Positions 50,426 through 62,525 of a stretch of 64,000 nt of DNA are shown piece after piece. The stretch lies in the NCBI GenBank assembly GCA_961205875.1, contig OY540816.1:18176701-18240700 (forward strand), written 5' to 3'. The translations under genes and the position numbers were made by a program. This stretch comes from Sialis fuliginosa. Its lineage: Eukaryota > Arthropoda > Insecta > Megaloptera > Sialidae. Below the pieces are notes generated by a model. The model saw nothing but the letters and a program-made list of their open reading frames with translations. It ran no database searches and was not told the origin of the DNA. Position 1 is the stretch's first letter, and every line of letters begins with the position of its first letter.

Positions 50426-51209
50426 TAAGATGTACTATAATATGATTCAATGCATTAATCATATATATGACAATTAAGACAGGACTTATATCTGTAAACC
50501 CAGATATAATCACTTTATTTATTCAGGAAATTCTTCACAACAAATCAGATATAGTAAAGTTTAAAAAAAAAACATCTCACTCCTTGGTGTATGTGTGTTC
50601 GGTTAATTTGAGACAATCAGCTTGGCTGTTTATCTTGCGACCGAATTCCATCCATCTTGCCTTGGTATCAACACTGTTTAACCGCCACATTTGTATCTGT
50701 CACTGACGACGTCGCGGTGGTGAGAGAGAGAAGGAGCGACGGTAGCGTCGTGTTTTATAGAAATTGCGAATTGACACATTGTTGGTTTAAAAAAATAGGA
50801 TTTTTAAAATCAATTATTTTTGTTAGTAATTAAAAAAAATCTTTCATAGTAATAAAAACGGCCAAGTGCATATTGGGTACGCACATGATAGGATTCGGTA
50901 GCCATTCTCACTAACATTATCTACGTATCAGCAATGATTTATAAAAAAAAGTGATTTCAAAATTTTTCATAAACAATTTTTTCTACACTGTTTGTTATAA
51001 TTTTCATTGAAAGTACTAATGAAAAGCTACATTCTGGATTTTTTCAGATTTTTTGAATCGATAGTTTAAAAATTAGAGAAGGGGGGGTATTCTGATAACG
51101 ACTTAAAAAAAGCAAATGTGACTGGGGTTAAAATCAAAATGTCCTTAAACATTTTTTGTTGCATTTTAGGAGACCTATCTAAATGTGCAAGTGAACACTA
51201 TCGGTCTAT

Positions 51210-51432
51210 GGAAAGGGGGTCATCAAGCCAGACTCAACCATCCAACCAAGATTCATTAATATCGGTTCTATGGTTCACGAGTTATGCGTGTGACAAGGAT
51301 TCAGGGGACAGACAGACACCACACCTGAAACGGAAAGATCAATTAAAAATTTTAAAATCGGAGAACAATTTTTTTGTCTCATTTTAAAACGATCATAAAG
51401 CTTCTCGTATCTTCGATATTGCGAAGACGCAA
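51210..51432 (+). repeat. Dispersed repeat family A, copy 5
   Basis: CCATCCAACCAAGATTCATT, AATATCGGTTCTATGGTTCA, GGGGACAGACAGACA, TTTTAAAACGATCATAAAGC and TATCTTCGATATTGCGAAG in family order. Upstream, 51045-51090 carries a fragment of the 39910-40690 tandem unit. Confidence 0.65.
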
Positions 51433-52050
51433 AATTATAGTGATATTAACCTAAAATCCTATATTTTATTTTAATTCAAACGAAAATAACTCTGATAAGA
51501 AGAATGGGGCGATATTATAAATATAAATATTCAAATATTTTAAAACCGTTAAAAAGCGTAGAAATTATTCTTTTATCTTAAAATTTTACGCGTCAAAACT
51601 TAGATCAAACGAAAGTCACGTCAATTTTATATGGTGCAAGTTGTAAATATTCAGTCACACTGTCTGTCTCTCTTTCAATATTTCTGTCTCTCGTAGACAA
51701 GATTATTTTTCTCGGTGTCAACTTAAAAAAACACCCTTAATTAAATGTTACAGCTCCATTAATTCTTAATTACTAAGTTTTATTTTAGTACCTACATGAA
51801 CTACATAACAAAATCACTAACTACAAACTATCTTAAATATTTTTAAAATACAAATTAATTTTTCTTTTTGCACTATTTAACATGTTATTAGTAAATTGGC
51901 TAATGAAGTGTACACTTGCAAAACCTTAGCTTATCCATTATAGATTCTTTGCAGAAATCAAGAAAATGTTCCTCTATAGCCCTCACAGAAATATTTTCAG
52001 TAATTAGGTATATGTACTTGTATACAGGGATGATTTTCCAAGGGTTTTTG

Positions 52051-52350
52051 TATAGAAAATGACGTGAAAAGTTGAAATTTTCAAACCGCAGGTTTGTATT
52101 TCAAACCGTTCTCGAGATATAGCCTCTCAAAGTTTTAGTTTTTTCAAATTTTTGGAGAAAAAAGGTCATAACTTTTGAACGGATGGTCGGAATTGATTTT
52201 AGTTGACGGATTTGAAATCAGCGTGTCAAAATCTATATAATAACATGTATAATACTTTAAAAATCCGACAAAAAAATTTTGGTCAAAAATCGATATTTTT
52301 TAAGGTTTTTTCGATTTTTCGTGAATTTTTTTTTATCGAGTTTTAAAGTA
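52051..52350 (+). repeat. Single arm of the fold-back repeat
   Basis: TTTCAAACCGCAGGTTTGTA, GGAATTGATTTTAGTTGACG and ATCAGCGTGTCAAAATCTAT match one arm of the hairpins at 8241 and 44354. The second arm is absent beyond the centre. Confidence 0.7.
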
Positions 52351-52599
52351 TTGTTAACTAACAGAGTTAAAAGTTAAACTTAAGATTAAGTTACAATTTT
52401 TAACTACACATGTATAGTTTAAACTTAAGTTTAACTGGAACACTTATTGTTAGTTTAAAAACTCATATTGAGAAACGTGGCCTAAATGTAAAAAATTAAT
52501 TCTTTAACGAAATAAAGCTTTTGAATTCATTCTTTCGATAAATAAGACACAAACTGAAAAAAACCTTTAAGAATTTTCCTGTTCCCGTTCTTTTACAAA

Positions 52600-52974
52600 T
52601 CCTATACATAGAATCGGCACGGTGAAGTATATTTTTAGAGTTAGCGCTGTCAGAAACAATTAACGCTAACGTACGTTACGCGTTACTCGTTACGCGCGGT
52701 CTCTTTGCTCAGCGGGACAGTGCGTCACCTGTATTACCGACCGCATCCAACGCCTACTTCATCTCGTTTATTATTTATATAACTATTTCATATGCCGCGC
52801 CGATCAAAACATAATGGTTATATTTTTATGATGAAGACATTAGTTTTTAGTCGATCTCTTGGTATTTTGTGACTGATTTAAAATAAATTGTGGTGTAATC
52901 TGTGATTTTTTTTAAATTGATTTTAATTAAATATGTATTAACGACTAGACTAAATGTGGAATAATTTTTAACAG
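52600..52974 (+). promoter_or_regulatory. GC-richer island, possible promoter of a plus-strand transcript
   Basis: 52640-52760 is unusually GC-rich for the region (GTTACGCGTTACTCGTTACG, CGGTCTCTTTGCTCAGCGGG), followed by TTATTTATATAACT at about 52770. It precedes a candidate exon. Evidence is only composition and position. Confidence 0.25.
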
Positions 52975-53130
52975 GATGTTGTTGATGTAAGAGGCAGGGC
53001 CGTTGGATGGGAGGTCCTGAGGGATGAACGCAATCCTGGTGGTCCGTGAAGGAGCTGTCACACGGGCGTCTTTTGTGTATGTCGAGCGCACGTCAACTCC
53101 TGTAACAGACGAAGAGGAAACCGTTTGAAG
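52975..53130 (+). other. Candidate spliced exon, non-coding or 5' UTR, with a 34-codon ORF
   Basis: A 156-bp GC-rich block is bounded exactly by an acceptor-like TAATTTTTAACAG (ending 52974) and a donor-like GAAG/GTTAGT (53131). In the plus strand one complete small frame runs from ATG at 53024 (MNAILVVREG) to TGA just before the donor (DEEETV), 34 residues, after an upstream short ATG frame. The minus strand is open through the whole block (STYTKDARVTAPSRTTRIAF) with its own polypyrimidine-AG (CCTCTTCGTCTGTTACAG). I do not recognise either product. It may be a 5' UTR exon of a gene to the right of the window, a long non-coding RNA exon divergent from Prrx, or a relic coding exon. Confidence 0.35.
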
Positions 53131-53209
53131 GTTAGTAAAAAAAATATTATTATTTTTGTTGTTTTAGTTCATGAAATTGTTATTTAATATTTGAAGCTTG
53201 GAATATTAA

Positions 53210-53689
53210 CCCATTAACACCCAAAAGAAAACAAAAACATGCAGAAATTTTTTTTAAATGAAATTAACTACACATACAATATATTTAACTAAATATTACA
53301 ACAAAAACTGTTTTTTTATATTTAGGAAAAAAATAAAATTTGGCAGATATGAAGCCTATTTTGTGTGAGACTGCTTTTTATTTTTTTAGATAAATTACAT
53401 TTAAAAATCAATTTATATGTATATTTAAGTTATTCCATATGATTTAAACAATATTCGAAATTACATGCTTCAGCTGGATAAAATATATGTCCATATTCAT
53501 TTACAAATAATTCGCAGCAATTAAAACACGTTTTAATACTCATGAAACTAATAACGTAAACAGATTTTGTTTGTTGCACTATGTACTAGCATTTGATTTT
53601 TAAGGAAATATTGTGAATTTATATCCATAGAAAGCAACACGAATTATAAAATGAGGTGTACATAAGTGTTTATGGCGGGCGTTAATGGG
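53210..53689. mobile_element. piggyBac-type non-autonomous element at a TTAA target
   Basis: TTAA at 53206-53209 is followed by CCCATTAACACCC. The right end GGCGTTAATGGG is followed by TTAA at 53690-53693. The inverted ends differ by few bases. The interior on the minus strand has a short cysteine-containing frame (TCFNCCELFVNEYG), which may derive from a transposase. It shares its right end with 38382-39224. Confidence 0.7.
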
Positions 53690-55800
53690 TTAATGTATTG
53701 GTTACTATTTATCGGTCTAGTAGGTAGTGGTGCGTATGCTAATTTCAGAGGATGTACATATATTGCAGTTATTTTTTTGTTTTATCTATCTATAAAGTAT
53801 TGTTTAATTGCAAATAATTTTTTATGTGCTCATTTTTGAAAAAAATACTTTTACGTGTATATTTAACTATGAAAAGTCTAATACTTAAGACACAATTAAT
53901 ACTTAAAACTAAACATCATTAAGCATTTTTTTCTCAAAGCAACTTAATTTATAAATTTCGTTTAGTGTTTGAAATCTTCCGACGGTTTGACAAATCTCCG
54001 CTATGTTTACGCAAACAAAAATTAATGGTGTTTATATTTTGTGACAAGTATTTTTATGAGGGAGGGGTTACACGGCGTTTTTTTTCTTGGGGTAAAGGGT
54101 TCAAAGCAGGTGGGATTTTAGGATTCGAATACGTTTACAGTCGATACGAATTTATTTAAACAGATTCTAAGAAATTACAAGAACATTATGACTTTACACA
54201 TGTGGTATTTTCGAATTATTAGAGATGGGACTACGAGATGTTTTCTAATTTTTATAATACTGTTATTCTGTAGTATTTATATATTTAGTTTCTTTATGAA
54301 ATATCTAGATAGGTCTATATATCTTCGGACACTTATTTTTTTGTTTAATAACCAAAGCGACTATATATTAGATAAACGTATTTTACTAACCACGCACTCA
54401 GGCATTATTATTAAATATAAAAACTCGATTTAATCATTTTGCTTTATGAAATAAGCTTTATAAAAACCGCTTTATATTTTTTAATAGATATATTATGTGT
54501 ACGTGATATTTAAAATAGATAACAGTTTTTCGTTCTGTCTCGAAGGCCCACCTCCGATTCTCCATTGAGTTAATTTATCAGCTGTTGATGTTTGTCATGT
54601 TTCCACATAATTGTCATTGGACTTAATGATTGGGGCAGAGAAAAAACAACGTTTCAGAGACACAACACGTGAAAAAAATACCGCCATCGGCGCTTCCATC
54701 CTGTGTTCCAGAAATTATCGTGTTTTGGGGCGAAAAAAATAGTAAAACAACTTTAGACATATAAATCAATAAGAGGTAATTAAATTTTACGAATTATTTT
54801 TAATTCAGGGGCGGTGAGAACATTACATAAATAGATTAATTATATTATATTTCTTATATTCGATTCGTTTATTTTCCATTGTTGTTAAATTTATTTTGTA
54901 TATTTTATTTTTAATGTTTGCCTATTGGCTAGGTACTTGATTAGGATAAGTGGCACGTTATAGCTTCATGAAACTCCAGGTAAATTGAAATTTGGAGCCC
55001 CAAATGCAGTGTTAAATTCAGACATTTATTTTTCGGAAGAAAAATGTAAATTAAATGACAATTTCTATACTCTTACTACAAAAATGAATTTGTAAATGGC
55101 TGATTGTGGGGGGGGGGAGGAAACTGCCCTTTTGTCCATAGGATAACACGCTTTTGATTAGAAAATTATATTATTTTATCTTTTAAATAGTTTAAAGTAT
55201 GAGGTAGAGTTTTAATTTCTGTATTGAGAAGTACCTTTAATAATAAATAATTGGTTATATTAACAATCAAGTGCTTAACTATGGAAACTAGAATTCGGTA
55301 AAAAGTTAAGTTAGTTTTTTTTACTTAAATGATTTATAATAGGCACCTCTATGAAAAATAAATATAGAAACGCATAAAATTGAAAAAATATCGAAGTATG
55401 TACCTATAAAAAATGATTCTATTATTAAATGTGACGTTTACTCTACAATTGTATTTTATTTTTGTCATTTTTGTATACAGACATGAGCTAGAATTGTCTG
55501 TATTTAATAATAAATAGTTTATTGTTATTGATTAAGGAAATTTTTAAAACCGTTTTGTTTGTTTATCAACAAAAGTATTCGATACTTGCGCAAATATTTG
55601 TTCAGTCACAGCTGTTGAAATCATCCCTCGCGGGAATTGATGCACTGATTTCTAAACATTCATATAGGCATATTAGAAAATACTTACACTATAGTGTAGG
55701 TATTCGATGTTATTAAAGGCAATGATTAGCGAAAACTAACTTTTGTATATTTTTATAATTGGAACTGTATATGGATTAACATCTCAAAATAATTATAATA

Positions 55801-56275
55801 AATACTAGTAGACCCGTCCAGAATCCGCACAGGAGTTAATATTTCACTCCCTGTCACGTATGGAGGGTTGTAATTGTTGTTTTAGCTGACCTGGCAAACG
55901 TTGTTCTGCGGAAAAAAATAATTTGTTTAAAAATCATACTATAAATACACATTTTCGTAAAAATCTCGACTCTAACGCCATCTACCGGGCCCCAAAAAAA
56001 GATAAAACAAACGAGCATATGATGTGAATATGGCTTCGATACATCCAGCGGTTTAGGCCTGATGATATCACATACAAAATCAACGTTTTGATGTATTTTT
56101 TATATAGAAAAATACAATTTTTCGAAATATATCGACCCCAGCATCACCTACCGGGTCCAGAAAATCTATAAATTTATCGGATGACCAAACGAACATATGG
56201 TGTGAATATGGATTCGATACGTCCAGTAGTTTCGACCTGATGAGAACGCATATATACGCACCAACGTTTTTATAT
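55801..56275 (+). repeat. Dispersed repeat with two tandem units of about 175 bp
   Basis: The block starts with ACTCCCTGTCACGTATGGAG and GCTGACCTGGCAAACGTTGT. Then CATCTACCGGGCCCC, GTGAATATGGCTTCGATACA, TCCAGCGGTTTAGGCCTGAT is followed by the similar CACCTACCGGGTCC, GTGAATATGGATTCGATACG, TCCAGTAGTTTCGACCTGAT. The opening is related to 38020-38040. The GACCTGGCAAACGTTGTT phrase is frequent in insect repeats (recalled, not searched). Confidence 0.55.
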
Positions 56276-58511
56276 ATACAGGTATATATTAAGATGTATT
56301 CTTGGAATATTATTATAGAAGACGACTGCAAAATACAATTCGAAGCTGAGAATAAATAATCTATTTGTCATAGTTTTTAAAATAAATGCACTTATAGAAG
56401 TCAAAGTAAAATTGAAATATTCGTTTGTTGAAGTTTTAGAAATTGGTATATTTTTATTTGAGCAAATATCCCTTTTTCTAATCGTTCTAATTATTACAAA
56501 TTGTATCTATCATTTGTTTCAAAAGCTTTGGCTTTATACTAGTCTTTTCAACTGCATTTACCTTTTTTTGCTTTTTTGCTCTACACTTTTTATATTATAC
56601 CCTCTTACAAACTATACTGACTCATTTTGCTCTACACTTACACTTTTTTTATTTTTCTTTCTACTTAAAATTTTTCAACTATACAAATTAGCTTTTACAA
56701 CTGCAGTTTTCATTTTTGGATCTACAGAAACAAAATACAACTACACACTAAAATAACCCCTGATCTGTAAACATTTTTTTTTTATAAATTCTAACATAAC
56801 AGCAGTTATTACAACATAAAAACAAATTCTGAAAAATATTTACAGATAATTTGAATCTAGTTTTCATAGCCAACTTTGATGATACTCGTTCTGCTTCCAA
56901 AGTTCACTTGGATAATCATACCATGGGCACCTTTGATAAGGTGTATAATAATTTCATTTGACAGATCTGACGTCACGTGGCCGTTATCTAAAACAGCTGA
57001 AGGAATTATCTGCCCATGAACTCGGTATAGCAAATCAATCTGTCGTGGGGCAAGACAGCACCTGGACCTGGTATCCACAAGTCTTTTATTTTCTTAAAAA
57101 TAAGGGACAACGATTCATTTCCTATTACATACATTCAAAAGAGAAGGGTGTATACAAATATATCCACACTCTATAAGACCGTCTCTTTCTTACATGAAAT
57201 CAAAAAAAATCAATAAAGAAACGTATTTTTCTGAATCAAATCAAAAAGTGAGAAAGATGTATGTAATTCTATAAAAATCAATTGTGCTATTTCTTTTTAT
57301 AAAAGTTCAATGCATGTACTGTTTATGATAAAAGGAGAGAAGTATATATACTTACATGTTATTTTATATGTTGGTGTCATTCTTACGTACGAGCATATAT
57401 GAAAAAAACTGCTTATAAATTTTAGAAAATGAGATTTTTTTCTTCTCCCGTTGTTGTACTAAGGCCTCTTTTGTAATGTTACATGAAAAGATGTTGAGTT
57501 AGGTTCACGTAAGACCGTTTTAAATTATGCCAGAGTTACGTAAAAAAAAATATACAGAGGAATATAATATGTAGCGACTTTTTTTGCTCGTGTTTTTTTT
57601 TATAATTTTTTTCTTAATATTTATGTAGATTTGATTTAAGCGTTATAAAAGGAGGGGTGTGTATTCATTAAAGTTGTCAACCTAAGAAATAATTGATTTA
57701 AGTCTTTTTTACAATTGATTTTTTACTTATTTTTATTTGCAATTTAAATTGTACCAAAAAAGTAATAGACAATAGACATTGAACCTTTTTTTGGAGAGGG
57801 GGGGGGGGGGTATTCACTTTGTCTGACGAACGGTCTATTTCAATTAAAAGAAAAATCAAACATTAATAGGTTAAAATTTGAAAATAACATGTTCCTTCTT
57901 GTACAGGACATTGAATCCTTTAGAAAAAGGAAGACTAGTATAATCTCTAATCAATTATCATCCTTGAGCGGTCAGGATCAATGTAAGGATCTAAAGCACG
58001 TGCTAGTTGTCAGGCACTTTTGATTTAGGTCCTTTCGAGGACTTTTCAACAACAATATGTTGTGTAAGGAAGAACCTATTGTCAGCAGCGCATCAAAAGA
58101 AATCTTTGCTCTCAATAGAAAATCCGTTACAAATATTTGACAAAACTGTAACAATCTGAACAGTAGTTTTCTGTTAAAATCTGTGTCTGCTAACTAGCAA
58201 CCATTGTCAGTATGTATTTCTAAAGAAAATTGAAAAATTAGCGATGTATACTTTATATATTTTTTTAAATTGAGCCGTTCATAATTATAATAAAAAAAAG
58301 TTACTTCTTTTTCTGTCGATTTTTTAATTTTCATATTATAAGTATTTTTAACAAATTACAAATTCTGATATTTTTCAGAATTTTGTTTGCGAGTAAACTC
58401 GAAACCTGCTGAACCAATTTTGTTGGGACTATCACTATAGCAAAGCCCTAGAATTGTTTTAGACTATTTCACTATATCACGCTACTCTATTAAAATTCTG
58501 AGCACTAAATG

Positions 58512-58802
58512 CTCTACAAAAAAGATTCTATATAATTTTCACGAAACATATATCGTTCTTGAGATATCTTGAAAAATAAATATTTTGGGATGTCACTCCT
58601 CCCCCTTACACACGATTTTGAAATGGGACCGTCCTCAAGCCAAACACGACCATCCAATCAAGTTTCATTAAAATCGTTTCAGTGTTTCATGAGTTATGCG
58701 TGTAACAAGGATTCAGTGGACAGACAGACATCGAATAATTTTTTTTCTCATTTTAAAACGATCACAAAGCTTCTCGCATCTTCTATATTGCGAGGAAGCA
58801 TA
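58512..58802 (+). repeat. Dispersed repeat family A, copy 6
   Basis: TATCGTTCTTGAGATATCTT, GACCATCCAATCAAGTTTCA, GTGTAACAAGGATTCAGTGG, ACAGACAGACA, and the end CTTCTATATTGCGAGGAAGC. The nearby sequence between CAGACA and the end is partly deleted. Confidence 0.65.
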
Positions 58803-59659
58803 AAATTAAAAAAATTAAATATTTTATTTTAAGTTTTATATCAATTTATTTCAGATTTTCGAACTAATTTTCTTTGCGATTTACTGTGGAACGTATCTAT
58901 CGTTTAAAAAGAGACCCTACAATATAACGTTACTTCAAAGACTGTATATTTTGTTACATTCAGTAATTTTGGTGAATATAATATTTCCGATTTAATTATA
59001 ACTGGCCATCATTTTCTTTAATATGCTTTCTTCCATAATATAATCAACGGTTTATATAAATGAAATGAATAAGAGAAGAAATCTCTTTTCAACTAGAAAA
59101 TTCCCTACCAATCCCTGATTCAATAAATCTAATTTCCTTAACCAATTCATCAACGATAACAATAAATAAAAACTCAACCAAACAATAATCATTCATAGAC
59201 ATATTTCATATTCAAACAATTGACTACCGATTGAAAACAAAATCGAATATCATTTATTCCATTGCATTAAAATCAATCAATTTATTCTTCACAATACTTC
59301 TTGCATCCCGCCGGGTTCGAATCCCTTCAAGATCTGCACAAATTATTACCACCCCCTGTCAAGCAGTGAACCCCTTAAAAAGAAATCTGCATAATGTGTT
59401 TACCTTGATATTAGCCGAAAGATTTAATCCTACCGTATCATTTGGTAAGAGGGCCTGACCCATTATTAGAGGGCTTAATGAAGAGGTACTGCTCGAGTTA
59501 AGCAGTAGAAAGGTGTTTGTTTTCTTGGAGGATTGTATGCATGTGCAGTGGCTTGATGTGTGCGCGATAAAGGGGTGTTTATGTTGCTAATAATTAGGTA
59601 ATGCAAACTTATGAGAAACGAGGGTTTTTTTTTTAGTCTGTTGAAGTATGTTTATAATA

Positions 59660-60470
59660 ATTAATATCACAGCTTGGCACGATCCTACAGACTTAAATTT
59701 GTTTTTTTAAATATAGCTTAAATCATTAACTTTAAGACTGTCAAATACCCTAAGACCGTCGAGACCCCCTTCTTCTATATTAACAAATTAAAATTGATAA
59801 ATTAACAAATAAGTTGAATAGTTGATATCTCAGCTTGGCGCGATCCTACAGACTCCAACTTTTTTTTAAATATAGCTTAAATCATTAACTTTCATGTCCG
59901 GTATTATAAAGGAGCTAGCGAAATTTGCTAGCTAGCAATTACTTTCAAATGGGGTATTAATTCTGTACTAGTATCTATGGATTAGTTATTGAATTTAGAG
60001 CAGTGACACTTCAACTAATTGTAACACAGTTGGCATTTTTCACCGTACAAAATAATTTTCATAATATCACCACTGTTTTAATACCGTTGGTATTTACCTA
60101 CAACGTGTGCGCGAAACTTGTCAAAGTCTTCAACAAACTCCAAAAGAACTGTCATATAAGTTTGATATCTCATTTGAAGGTGCTTGCTAGCTAGCAAATT
60201 TGCTAGCTCCTTTATAATACAGGACATAAGACTATCAAATACTCTAAGACCGTCGAGACCCCCTTCCCCTATTATTAACAAATTAAAATTGATAAATTAA
60301 TAGATAAGTTGAATAGTTGATATCTCAGCTTGGCACGATCCTACTTACTCCAACTATTTTTTTAAAATAAAGCTTACACTATTAACTTTAAGACTATCAA
60401 ATTCCCTAAGACCCCTTCCATTCTTATTAACAAATTAAAATTGATATCAATCCCCCTGATGAAAAAAATT
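59660..60470 (+). repeat. Three tandem units of about 160 bp, the second split by a MITE
   Basis: ATATC.CAGCTTGGC.CGATCC starts at about 59665, 59823 and 60320. Each start is followed by TTTTTTAAATATAGCTTAAA, CATTAACTTT and AAGAC.TCAAAT.CCCTAAGA. After removing the 332-bp insert the spacing of units 2 and 3 is also about 160 bp. Confidence 0.7.
59895..60226. mobile_element. MITE with long GCTAGC-rich inverted ends, nested in a tandem repeat
   Basis: The left end TGTCCGGTATTATAAAGGAG, then CTAGCGAAATTTGCTAGCTA, is matched by the inverted right end (TTGCTAGCTAGCAAATTTGC, TAGCTCCTTTATAATACAGG). It interrupts the unit-2 copy of the tandem repeat between AACTTT and AAGAC, as units 1 and 3 show uninterrupted. 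A TA target is possible. Sister copy at 50130-50425. Confidence 0.8.
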
Positions 60471-61599
60471 AATAAAACTTAGTTACGAAAAAAATGAACT
60501 CAGTTTGATTGGTTTAAAACTTAATGAATAAGGTTCACCGAGATGAACTAGCTAAATTTTTGGCTAGACGAGACTTACCTAAACCTAAACCTAGTAGTAA
60601 TTCAATTCTTTTTTGTTGATTGAAGAAGCTGTATTATGTTATATATTTTATGTTAGTAGAGTAGTAATTATTTAACTTCCTAATTCTATTCAATATTAAA
60701 TATATAATTACATAAATCAGGGACCCTATAATTTACTATCGCGGGTCGCCACTGATTGTGAGTTAGGTAGGTTTTACCATTGTTGAGTGTAGTTGACTGC
60801 GTATGTATAAGTATAAGTTTTTTTTCTGTTTGTTTGTTGGGTACGGGCCAATGCAAGACGGAATGCATTCAACTGTTTGCGTTGTATTGTTTGTGTTTTT
60901 AGTCATGCAAAAATCTTTCGAGACAAAAGACTATCTGCAATATGCAAAAGTAATGAACACATACAAGAGGGTCATTTAAAAGTATTTTTAACGTTAAATT
61001 TTGGCCCAAGAAAAATTGAATTATATTAACAAAAAGCTTCCTTGATAATTCATGAATTAGGTACTTTTCTTTCCCAAGCTAAACAAAATTCAATTTTCTT
61101 TTCGGAGTGTCTTCAGTTCAATTGATAGTTGTATTCATGGCCCCCACATCCAATATATAATTTATTTCAAGATATTTCCTAAACTATACGACCAAATTGG
61201 ATGCTGTAAAGGGCAAATTATATCTACATTTAGTACTTATGACGATGAAATCATTTATTTTGATAAGGATTATTGTTTTTCAGGTCATAAGTTCACGTAA
61301 ATAGAACCCAAATATTTTTAATTTTTTTTATAACATAAAAGCAGTCATTGTGCCTTAAATATAAAAAATAAAAAGTTAGATATCTGGTATCGCGGACTTT
61401 ATTTTAGATCTTTTTATCCTGCACAATTCTTTACTACAATATTTTGTTCAATATTTAACGGCTTAGACAGAAGAGCGCGCCGGCGGCAAACTATTTTCCG
61501 ACTTAATTTTCTATTATCGTCACTGCTTAGTTGTTATGTTACCTAACGTAACAAAATATAACCTATAACCTGGCCAGAGAAAAAAGAATTAAAAAAAAA

Positions 61600-61703
61600 A
61601 TGTAAATCGGATAAGTGGTTCTCGAGTTATCACGGACAAACAGACAGACAGAGAGACGTTGAGCTTTATATATATTAAGGATATATCCTTAATATATATA
61701 AAG
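61600..61703 (+). repeat. Repeat tail ending in a perfect 40-bp palindrome
   Basis: AGTGGTTCTCGAGTTATCAC, ACAAACAGACAGACAGAGAG and GCTTTATATATATTAAGG form a typical dispersed-repeat tail. The last 20 bases, from 61664, are then repeated exactly in inverse orientation to 61703, with no spacer. Confidence 0.6.
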
Positions 61704-62339
61704 TTTTATAATATTTTAATAATATATATGTATTTATAATTTTTGAAGTTTACAAAAATACAATATTTTTCAGAAATCGCTATTGTCAAAGGATTTTTTC
61801 GCTATCTAACAGTGTAAAAGACAGTTAAATTTTTATGTATGCATGTATATCAATAATTCATATTTTTAAAAACACAATGAGTGTTTCAGTTGCTGTTTAA
61901 AAATCAACCACCCTTATATCTTTACGTCCATCGATAGGGGCTACAAGAGTCAAGTGTAAGCTCATGTTGCGGTTTAACTGTTTTGTAATTTCGCTGTTTT
62001 GGTATTAAATATTCACACCTGCTGTTTTCTGAATTCCTGAATTGATTAACATATCGGTTAATTAATACCACGCTATAAAAGAGACGGGATATGTATCCTG
62101 TATGATAAAATATATCTCTATCTTTATTTTCCGATATAGATTTTTCGAGAGGGTTTTTATTTTTATCTTTGTTTTGGGTGATTTTTGTTTTTTGTTTCAG
62201 GTGGATGTAAAACAAAGGATTTGGGATAACTGTTTCAACCCCTAGATTATAGATATTTGTAGACAGTATGGTAGGTGGTTATTAGACCATGGATGGTTGA
62301 ATTTTGAATAAATTAGTACTGTTTATATGGACATTATGG

Positions 62340-62525
62340 CAGTGGCGGTGCGCGAGCTGTATTCATGTGAGTCCAGTGACAGTTTATGTTTAGATCAGAC
62401 ACATTCGACTCAGTCAGTACGGCAGAGAACTGCCCGTTCGGAAGATACGACAAAATCCGAATATGTTCGATCTGTGATAGCAACTCGCATGGCCTCACAT
62501 GAATACAGCTTGCGCACCGCCGCTG
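62340..62525. mobile_element. hAT-type MITE, 186 bp, perfect 8-bp TSD
   Basis: The ends CAGTGGCGGTGCGCGAGCTG and CAGCTTGCGCACCGCCGCTG are inverted with two mismatches, and the similarity runs on through TATTCATGTGAG. CATTATGG flanks both ends (62332-62339 and 62526-62533). The CAGTGG start and 8-bp TSD are hAT hallmarks. An open frame across it is an artefact. Confidence 0.85.

Larger units (their letters stand above)
45787..52600. other. Gene-poor upstream flank of the homeobox gene, first part
   Basis: No protein gene was recognised. 46700-47340 has a low-complexity part rich in CGAGAC and CGAAAT (47090-47250). 48300-48360 begins with CAGTGGCGGATGTGCC, resembling a hAT end without a matching partner. 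A G-rich islet at 50700-50750 (GACGTCGCGGTGGTGAGAGA) could be regulatory. The transposons at 49138, 50130, 51210 and 52051 are listed separately. The rest is featureless AT-rich DNA. Confidence 0.5.
53694..62339. other. Gene-poor upstream flank of the homeobox gene, second part
   Basis: No gene was recognised. Open frames at 54188-54433 and 56412-56756 are low-complexity hydrophobic translations of AT-rich DNA. 54530-54720 is a more balanced block (CACCTCCGATTCTCCATTGA) with TAAT-type sites and could be regulatory. A minus-strand frame at 56857-57078 (RQIDLLYRVHGQIIPSAVL) looks protein-like but was not identified. Repeats are listed separately. Confidence 0.45.

Noticed and set aside
56412-56756. 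114-codon frame rich in Phe, Leu, Ile that looks like a membrane protein
   Set aside because: Simple AT-rich composition, no helix pattern with polar ends, no neighbours or splice context.
56857-57078. Possible transposon-derived protein piece (RQIDLLYRVHGQIIPSAVL)
   Set aside because: It looks protein-like, but I could not tie it to a family, and the frame has no element ends around it.
59300-59335. B-box-like GGTTCGAATCC on the plus strand
   Set aside because: No A-box at the right distance and no cloverleaf was found.
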